From Auxenochlorella pyrenoidosa (lineage: Eukaryota > Chlorophyta > Trebouxiophyceae > Chlorellales > Chlorellaceae), in the NCBI GenBank assembly GCA_001430745.1, contig KQ482030.1, forward strand, positions 343,856-404,210: DNA of 60,355 bases, given 5' to 3'. Both the position numbers and the translations under genes were made by a program. Shown piece after piece: positions 25,501 through 34,482 of the stretch. Every line of letters starts with the position of its first letter. Within the stretch, counting starts at the first letter, position 1. The notes under the pieces are model-generated. The model had not been told where the DNA came from. It ran no database searches and was given only the letters and a program-made list of their open reading frames with translations.

Positions 25501-27207
25501 GTGCTGGCAGGTCACAGGGTGCTGGCAGGTCACACGGCATGCTAGCTGTTCATATGGTAGACAGTGGTTTGATTGGAAGGTCACACGAGCGGGAGATCGG
25601 GCCCATGCAACACTGCGAGGGGCGCTCAAGCGGGGGCAGCCTCGTTCGCCCAGCTCGCACGAGCGCACGCTCCACTAGCATGCGCAAGCTCATTTCGCCT
25701 GCGCCCTGCCTGCCGCCCCCGCCTGCCAGCAGGGCCATGGCGGAGCTACTCATGTCGGCGGTGTCCCGCGGCGTGCAGTCGGCGGCAGAGGCGCAGCTGG
25801 CGCACATGGCGCGGCACGGCGGCGGCGACTCGGCGGCGGCGCCGCTGCCGCCGCTGCCGCGCCTGGCGCCGCCCATGGTGACGGACAATTACGAGGCAAA
25901 CGCCACCTCGTGCCACCTCCAGGCGAGTCAAGGCCAGCCAGCCAGCAGGGAGGGTGCGCACTGATGGGCAATGAGCGCGCACCTGAATGGCCCAGGGGGC
26001 GGGCGTCCATTGCCCAGCTGTGCGCAGCTTGCTTGCCTGCGTCGCACTACAGCAGAGGCTGGCAGGCGTGCCGGCGCACACGCTGTTTGTGCCCAGGCAC
26101 GCCGGCCCTCGGTGGCGAGGCTGTCATTCCAGATGCAGTATGGGAACGCCGCTACGGCATCTGCGGCGGCGCTCGTGCTTACCATTGCCTTCCTCCCGCC
26201 CCGCCCCCCCAACCCCACCCCACCCCACCCCACCCCCACCCCCCTCACCCCACCCCCACCCCCGGGTCTCTGCAGGAAGAGTTTGAGGATGTCATCGGCG
26301 ACTACCAGGGCTTCAAGTTTGAGCCGCGCGCGCCGCAGGAGTCGACCTTTGTGGCGCAAAAGTGAGCGGCGCAACCCTGCGCCTCGCGGCGACGAGCCGT
26401 CGCTGGCCTGAGCTATGTGCGGCCGCGTCTGCACGAGCTTCTGCACAGTTGGGCGCGCTTCCCTGCTAACCCCCGCTGCAAATGCCCTCCCGGCCGGCTG
26501 AACCCTCCCCCCAATAACCGCACACCCACAACCCCTCCTTCCCAGATGGGGCCTGACTGCCACCAGGCCCGGGGCGCGCGCCACCCTGCTGGTCGACACC
26601 GAGCTCGGGGGGCTGTCTGGCAAGCTGGCAGCGGTGCAGGTGCACCTGCTCTTCCTGCGCAGCTGGCACGGCATGGGCAGGGCCCTGCTCGAGTGCTCCA
26701 AGGGCTGCAAATGCGAGCAGACGGAGCTGGACGGGCACTGGGACCGAGAGGCCACGCTGACAGACCTGTACACGCTGCAGGCAAGCATGGGGAAGGGGTG
26801 GGTGGTGGTGGTGGTGGTGGTGGGGTGGGGGGTGGGGGCCAGGCTGAGTGTGCGTGGGTGGTGGTGGGTGGGGGGGGGGCAGCTTGCGCCACAGGTGGCT
26901 GCGCTCCGCTATGCCCAGACCCTTGGCCTGGTGTCAGGCCACAGGTGTCTGGCCTGCTAAACATGTGTCCCATGCCCAGGCCGCCACGATCGATTCAACC
27001 ACCTTGTTAACCAATACTCGCGACCTGCTTGCGCCCCCCCTGCAGGTCAGCCCCCACCCGCAGTGCCGGCTGCGCGTCACCGTGCTCAAGGAGACCTCCT
27101 CGGGCGAGCACATGTTTAGCGTGAGCGGCGTGGTGGTGTCGTCGGTGGATGCGCGCATGGAGCGCGGCAAGATTGGGCAGTGGGAGTATGACAAGGGGAA
27201 GACATGA
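22542..27207 (+). CDS. Membrane-anchored SGNH/GDSL-like hydrolase, gene B
   Basis: Paralogue of gene A. Exons: 22542-22659, 22983-23155 (least certain), 23220-23378, 23902-24060, 24496-24687, 24904-25059, 25346-25464, 25733-25922, 26276-26361, 26546-26780, 27046-27207 (about 582 residues). It begins with a hydrophobic anchor (AYALSVITAVVFSAAYLGG). SGNH blocks: TFLGGSITWG (block I, Ser about residue 145), VVLDFAVNDGH (block III) and DENHPWDRTGHR (block V). The C-terminal domain opens with KWGLTATRPG and holds LFLRSWHGMG and CSKGCKCEQ, matching gene A position for position. Block I is the classical GGSIT form, so this copy looks more typical than gene A. Introns 7, 8 and 10 have GC donors. A Golgi or cell-surface esterase is inferred from the anchor; the substrate is unknown. 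Confidence 0.78.
23757..23926 (+). repeat. 86-bp tandem duplication containing an acceptor and exon start
   Basis: The 34 bases at 23807-23840 (starting CGCCTGCAGGGCGGCAACGA) recur identically at 23893-23926. Sequence before them (ACACAAGCTGC) is also shared. The downstream copy is the real start of exon 4 of SGNH gene B; the upstream copy diverges after the shared core. Confidence 0.85.
26200..26275 (+). repeat. (CCCCACC)n tract before a splice acceptor
   Basis: A C-rich tract with interspersed A replaces a normal U-rich polypyrimidine tract just upstream of exon 9 of SGNH gene B. Confidence 0.75.
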
Positions 27208-27732
27208 GGTGTCTGCATGCCGCTCCGAGGCCGCCGCCCGCCGCTGTGGACCGGTGCCGTCGGCGCTTGTTGCTTGAAGAAGCTTGAAGAAGATCCTGAA
27301 CGATGCGGGGGGCCCGCGGTCGTTGACCCGGCCCCACAGCACGCTGCCCGACCAACTTGACTGTGCTGCTCTTGAAGACGCGCCCGCTGTCTGTGCGCCC
27401 TTTTATTCCCAGACCTCCTCCTGCTGTTGTTGCTGACTCTTTTTGACTGCCGACTGCACCACGTGTACCTGATCCCCTTGCAGCTTTCATTTGCTCGCTT
27501 GCCCCTGCCTCTGCCCCCTCTGTTGCTCCCCTCTCCCTGCCCGGCATTCCCAACATACGACTCTCTTTTACTTGCACCGCATTCAATGCACCTCGGCCCT
27601 GCCTGCCACCCTCGCCAGAATGCTATCCTCTTCATTACATCATGCAAGTTTTTACCCCAGGCTTGTAAGCATCTGCTCAAGGAGTGCAAACCAACCAGAA
27701 ACTGGAGACGCATGCTTATCGTACAGGCCGCT
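27208..27732. other. Convergent 3' intergenic region, SGNH B / C2CD3
   Basis: 525 bp between two stop codons, with T/C-rich stretches. It presumably holds both 3' UTRs. Nothing else recognised. Confidence 0.4.
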
Positions 27733-30352
27733 TCACAGCTCAGGTGGGCCCTGCTGCAGCGCTGCCGGTGCTGCTGGCTGGGCCGCTGCTGGCCGAAGCG
27801 ACTCGATGACTTCATCTATGGTTGCCGCCATGCCTCCTGGCCCCCGCACCCTACGCGTCTGCTCTGCCAGCTGCTGACGCAGCGCTGCCAGGTCTGCCAA
27901 GCCTGGGCCTGCCTGCTGCAGCCGCATGGGCGCAAACTGAGCGCTGGCGTCAGGACTCGAGGCAGCAGCTGGCGGAGCCAGGGCGGCCCTGCTGATGTCG
28001 AACTGCCAGCCCTGCTGCAGCAGAGGCCCCGCCGCCGCTGCGGTGGCTGGCTGCGGTGCTGGCTCGCCCCATTGATCCAACTGCGGCGCAGGGGCTGGCA
28101 CGCTGGTGGCTGGCTGCTGCTGTTGCGGCTGCGGCTGTGCATGGCGCTCGTGCTGCTGGCCAAGCTGGTCGAGCTGAGCTTGCTGCTGGGGCTGCTGCTG
28201 CTGCTGTGGTTGCTGCTGCTGCTGCGGCGGCGTCTGTTCCTGCTGCGGCTGCTGCTCGCTGTTCCGCGGCGGCGCTGCGCTGCTGCTGCCCGCACCCCAG
28301 GGCTCAAACAGGCTGCCCGGCAGGAAGGTGCTTGGCAGGATGTTACTGAAGCGCACAGGCTGGCGAGGCCCCGTGGGACCCTCCCCTTGTGGCGCCGCGC
28401 CGCTGGCGGCCGCGGCCGGGTCTGCGCCTGCTGCCGAGCTGTCTGCCTGCTCTGGCGGGCCGCTGGGCCTGCTGATGTCGAACATCCAGTCTTGGTCCAC
28501 CAGCAGGGCGGGCTGGCGGGGCGCCCTGCACGCGGACAAGCCCAAAACAACAGGGCGAGGGTGGTGCTGGTGGGGAAGGGGAGTTCACAAGGGCAGGACA
28601 TCAAGTGGCTGGCAAGCACGCCACCGCACACCGACGTGCACCAGCCAACACGCAGCAGGCGCGCGCGATGGCACGGCGCTTGCATCCCCAGAGGGCCCCT
28701 CGCGGGGCTGGCACGCCATGCCGCACGGCCGTGCCAGGCAAGCCGGCGTGCCGCGCGGCCCTGCCGGGGCCCACCAGGCGCGGACGTACACCAGCTGCCA
28801 TGCAGCAGGCGCACAAGATGTCCCCGTGCGGCCCTGCCGTGGCCCACCTGGCGCGGCGCTGCGCCTCCTCCTCTGCCTCGACGTCGCTGAAGCCCGGGCT
28901 CACGGCGCCCTCAATGGCCACTCCCAGCAGCGCGCCGTTGTCATCCTCGCTGTCGCTGCCGCTCCACGCAAAGCCCGCCTGCAGCGCAGCCAGGCAGGGG
29001 GCCAGGCTTCGAGTGCAGGATAAGCCACAGGATGGCAGAGGGCACCGCCCCTGCAAGAGGATTTCATGTCACTGTTGCGACCCATGTCTTGCAGCGCCCA
29101 AGCCTGCATCTTTGACACAAGCCCCGCCATGGGCTCCTGGCCGCTCCCCGGCAGAGAGCCGCAGCATGCCACTCTGGCCTGCTGCCCACCTGGCGGGCGT
29201 CAAAAGGTGCAGTCTCCACCTCGTCGTCTGACCCTGGCAGCTCTCGCAGCAGCATGGCCTCTGCTTGCAGCCCTGCCGCACCTGCCGCTGCCTCTGCTGT
29301 GCTTGCTGCGCCCACACCCGTTTGCTGCTGCGCTGCAGCCTCCTGCAGCCCAGGCCCAGCAGCCAGCCGCCGGGACAGCAGCTGCAGCTCCTGCAGCTGC
29401 GCTGCCAGCTGCTCCTGCAGGTCAGCAGCATCCTCTGCTGCTGCCTCTCGGCCGGCCGCAGCTCTTGCCGAGCCCGGTGGTGCCACACTGGCGTCGGCCG
29501 CCAATGCCACCAGTTGCTGCTGCAGCACGGCATCCGGCCGGAACGTCAGCTTGAGCTGGCCGCTGCGCTGCTGGGCAGAGCTCATGAGCTGGAACCATCC
29601 ACGGACCTCCGGCTGCCACAGCAGGCTGCCGAGTTCGACGGTGGCACAGCCCACCAGCAGATCTGGCGCTGGTGCCACCGCCGCTGGTGCCCCTGCAGAG
29701 GCAGCCTCGGCCGCCGCAGCCCAGACATTTACCAGCAGGGTGGGGCAGCTGCTGCCACTGCTGCTGCCGCTGCCGTGCGCGCAGGCAGCCAAAGCGGCAG
29801 CAGCCACGGGGCTCAGCTCCAGCTCCTGCTGCCACACCGCCGTGCCGCCCAGACCGGCTGCCTCCACAGCATGCACAGCAACAGCTTCTGTACGTGCGCT
29901 GACCTGCTGCTGCTGCTGCTGACCCGCCTGCCCTGGTTGCCATGCCACCTGCACGGACGCAGCATAGCTGGCACCGCCAGGGCTGCCAACAGCGGCGCTT
30001 CCGCCAGCCAGCGCTGGCAGCCGCTCTGGCAGGTGCAGTGCTGTCTCGACCTGCACTAGCAGCTTGCCTGCCGCCTCTGCCTGCACCCGCTGCTCCTGCT
30101 GCTGCACTGCTGGGGTTGCCGACTGCTGCTCCTGCAGGCCGGGTGCCTGAGGAGGGCTGGCGCCTCCAGGCTCAGCAGCGCTTTGCTGCTGCTGCTGGCT
30201 GCCGCTGCCGCTGGTGGGCCTGCTCTCGCCTAGGCCTGCCCCAGCTGCTGGCCCCTGCTGCTCCTCTGCCTGCCCAGCGCCAGTGAGTGCACCTCCCTGG
30301 TCCTGCTTCTGCTGCCGCGGCTGGTGTAGCGTACTGCACGCTGCCTCTGAGA

Positions 30353-30383
<31 letters not shown>

Positions 30384-32152
30384 GCTGTCGACATACTGGG
30401 CAGGCTGCTGGGGCCGTGCAGGCCCGGCAGCTGGCTTCAACAGCCGCCGGCAGCGCTGCAGCAGCTCCTCATCGTCGTCCGATGAAGACAGGGGAGCAGC
30501 TGGCTGAGGTGATCTGAGCTGCTCCTGCTGCTGTGGGGGCACCGGCTGCAGCATTTGTGGGCTGGCATCGCGGCCTGGAGGGCACGTCCCTGGCAGCCCA
30601 GGCTGCTCAGCCTGCCAGGTCACGCTCGCCACATCCCGCCCTTGTTCCGCAGCAGCAGCAGCAGCCGCCTGCTGCGCGGCAGGTGCAGCCGGCGCCAGCT
30701 GCAGCTGCGCGCGTATCGACAGGCTGGCGCAGCCCCGCCCGGCGGCGGCGCTGCTGAGCAGGGGGCACACCGCCTCAAGGCTGCGCTGCGCGTCGCCGCC
30801 TGCGCAACCTCCGCTGGGCCACAGCAGCGGAGAGAGGTCCACCTCGGCTGTTCCCACTAGCACGGCATTCCTGCCAGCCCCTGCCGCCGCGCCCTTGCCA
30901 CTGCCTGCTGCTGCCGGCAGCTTGAAGACAGACACCTGCAGCGGGCCGTGCAGCAGCGCTGCTACCAGCTCCGGGCCGGCGGGCACCTGCAACAGAGGGC
31001 GCGCGGCTTTGTCTTCTCAGCAGTGAGTGGAACCCATCTCGCCCTTGCAAAACCCGTCTGTGAAGCATCTGCCCCACCCAGCCCCGCCCTGCCCTGCCCT
31101 GCAAGGCGCCGAGCTGCACATGCGCTCACGCTGGGTGTGCGCAAACAGGCCCCTGAACCGCACCTCAAAGTAGCCAGAGTGCCGCATGTTGGCCGCCCAG
31201 TGCTGCCGCAGCGGCACGCCAGCACCAGCCGCGCCGCCTCCAGCACCGCTGCCCCTCCTGCTGCCCCCGCCACTGCCAAACGCGACGACGCCGGCTCCAG
31301 CGCCACCCGCGCTGCAGCCGCCCACAGCAGTGAGCACACGGGAGGCTGTGGTAATGGCACCGTCGCTGGCGCTGCCAGACACCCCGGCAGCACAGCTGGC
31401 GGCAGGCAGCGCCCAGGGCAGGCGGTAGCTGCAGAAATGGCGATCGGCCTTGGGCCTGCTGGAGGCACTTGGCACCAGCTGGTCTAGGTGCAGCGCCAGC
31501 ACAGCCAGCTGCCCGCTGAAGCCGCTGCCAGGGGGCAGCAGCAGCGTGCCACGCAGCGCGGGCGGCACAAGTGCAGCCGCTTGCGGGCACAGCAGCAGCG
31601 GAGGCTCGTCCTGCGGGGTCGCGCCACTGCCGGCGCTGCCTGCCGACACCCCTGCCAGCTCAGACAGGCAAACTGCCAGCTCCACTGCACCCAGCAGGCT
31701 GCCACCACTGCTGTTGCTGGCTAGATTGACCCAGCAGCGCAAGCCCTGCAGATGTGGCACAAGCAGGCAAGCACGCAGATGGTTGCGGGCCAGGGGTTTC
31801 ATTGCAGGGACTGCAGTGCAAGGCAGGGCGGTAGCGCAGGCCCACAATAACCATGAGCAGCATGCGCACCTGCCGCTTGCGAAGCACGTCCAGGAGCGGC
31901 GCCGTGCCTACGCCCAGCAGCACCTCCCGCTGCCCACTGCTGCCAGATGAGCGGGCGACCGCTGTTCGCGGGCAGCGGTGCCACACCTCGACCCTCAGGC
32001 TCTGTGGTGAGGGGCCACGGGAGAAACGGCGGTTGCTGGCGCTGCGGCAGGCAGCACTTGCATGCAAAATGCTGCCAGGGAAAAGCGAGGTTAGGAACAC
32101 AAGCAACAGGGTTTGTGTCGCAAGTTCCGTTGCGGACAGACTTTAAGCTCAA

Positions 32153-32185
<33 letters not shown>

Positions 32186-34446
32186 GGTGTGATTTCCATG
32201 GCTCACCTGAGTGGCCAGGGCCTCCAGCATGCCGCTGGTCAGCGACAGCTGGTAGCTGTGAGCAGCGTGCCAGGCAGGCGCAAAGGACTGCGCCACAAAG
32301 GGCGTCTGCAGCGGCGGCGCCTGCACCTGCAGGATCGGGTCTGCGGCGTACGATGCAGGGGGCGACGCAAGAGGCTGTCAGCGGATGTCTTGAAAAAGTC
32401 ACATTACTAGGGTCTGCACAGAACCAAACCCTCAGCCAAGGGGGACTTGCAGCACAACCGGGCTGGCTCACCCTCAGCAAAGAGCGCAAGCCGTGCAAAC
32501 GCGTGTGGCCCGACGGCCGCAGCACGGCCCAGGCTGGTCGCCACGCCGGCGCTGTCGGCCCCGCAGGCGGCGGCTGCCTCGCGCACGGCGGCTGCCAAGC
32601 CGCAGGCCCGCACAATCTCCACAGACACAGTGGCAGGCACAGAAGGCTGCTCCGGTGCAGGCAACCGGGCGGGTTTGGCTGGCGACGCTGCTTGTGCCGC
32701 TGCTGCTGATGCCGCTACAGGCTCTGCCGGTGATGCAGCCGGCTGATCGCGCGGCAACCGCCACTGCTGCCTGCTGCTGCCGCCATCTGCGCTCCTGCTG
32801 TTGGCCGCTCGCCGCGAGTTTTCATCCCCGGATTCGCCGTCGCTGCCACCGCTCGGGCCGCTGCTGCAGCTCAGGCCCTGCTGCCCTTGCACCTGCTGCT
32901 CCGGCGGCTGCGGGCGCATCGGCTCGGCAGGCGTGGGATGCGCAGCGGCACTGGCCGACAATGCTGCCTCGGCTGCGGCCTCAGCAGCGTCCATGGTGCA
33001 CAGCTGTGCACAATAGCTGAGCTTCACCTTGAGGGAGGGAGCCCGGCTGGGTGCCCCTCCTCGCGTTGCAGCGCCAGCGGCCGCCGCTGCAGCCTCTGCC
33101 TCAAGGTCGTACTCTGTGCACAGCGGCAGCAGCACCGTCCTGCTGGCTTCCTGTGCGCTGGCAGGGCCGCCGCTCTCGCAACCGCCGCTGCTGCGCTGGG
33201 CATCCAGGACCAGGCTGGCCAGGTCGGAGAGGGGCAGCGCCACCCAGCCGTGCAGCTGCTGCACCTGCCGGTCTGCCCAGCAGTCAAACAGCTCAAAGCG
33301 CAGCAGCCTGCAGGGCAGCATGGAAAGGACGGGGCGCAGCTGGTTGCAGATGACATGTGGGCAAAGCGCGGCATGCCCATGCGCCATGGCAGGTTGCAGC
33401 CCAGCAAGTGTGCAGGGAGCTCTGCAAGTCTTGAGGGGCTACGTACCCCTCCCGCAGCAGCGGCACGATGGCCTGGGTGGCAGGGACAGTCATCTCGTGG
33501 CTCGCGCTGGCTTTGAAACAGGGGTTGGTGCAGCACGCCACCTCTTGCGTTTGTAGCACGCTGGCCTCGCCTGCAGCACGGGGCAGATGAGCCGCTGTGT
33601 GCAAAACAATTGCCGCAGGGCCGGGTTGGAGCCTGCACAGCAGCGCTCTGGGAATGTGCCTGGGCCAGGGGAATCAGTCACAACAGCCAGAGGCTGCGGA
33701 GCTCTCGCCTGGGAAGCTGTAGCGCAGGATGCGGCCGTCCGGGGCTTGCAGCCCTGCTGCCGCATAAGCGGCGGCGCTGGGCAGGCGGTGCGCGCCGTGG
33801 ATGTGCACGCTGAAGCGGTGCTGCACAGCGGCCACCAGGGGTGCATCGCGGTGGTCCTGCATCCAGAGCTGGGGAAACATGTCAAGCCAAGGAGGAGAGC
33901 ACACATGGGTTGTGCACAACAGCGCCTCCTCCTCGCTCACTGGCAAGCATGCTGCAGGGTCGGGAGCGCCCTACCTGCAGCACTGCGGCAACGTAGATGC
34001 TGCCTGCCTCGAGTCCCTCGGGATCCAAGATGTCGCAGACCGCCTGCCGACCCTCGGCCACCACAGCCGCTGGCAGCACGGGCGCGCCACGCTGCTCGGC
34101 GGAACCAGCTGCTGGGGCTGCGGCCGGAGTGCAGCGCAGCAGCAACGGCACCCTTGCAACGCCAATAAGGCTGCCACTGTGCAGCCAAAACTCGAGGAAA
34201 AGGTACGGCGGCAGCACAGGGTGCCTGTGCACCTGACCGGTCGCTGCTGCTGCCGCTGCTGGCAGCAGCGGCAGTTCCACTTGGCGCGCCTCTGCCTGGG
34301 CATGGCCCACAAAAAGTGTCAGCTGCTGCGCCTGGCCCCCCTTTTGCAGCGGCTTGACCACGCAGCGGACGCTGCCACCGACCCCTGCCTTGGCGCCTGC
34401 TGCCGAAGGCTCCAGGCTGCCGAGCTGTACACGAAGCAGTGCCGCT

Positions 34447-34482
<36 letters not shown>

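Noticed and set aside
24253..25668. 471-codon open frame on the minus strand
   Set aside because: Antisense to SGNH gene B exons 5 to 7. No recognisable product.
32002..32106. Longer start for C2CD3 exon 9 (SILHASAACRSASNRRF)
   Set aside because: The frame cannot be reached in phase from the previous exon. An acceptor at CACCACAG before 32001 joins in phase and gives a continuous C2 strand.
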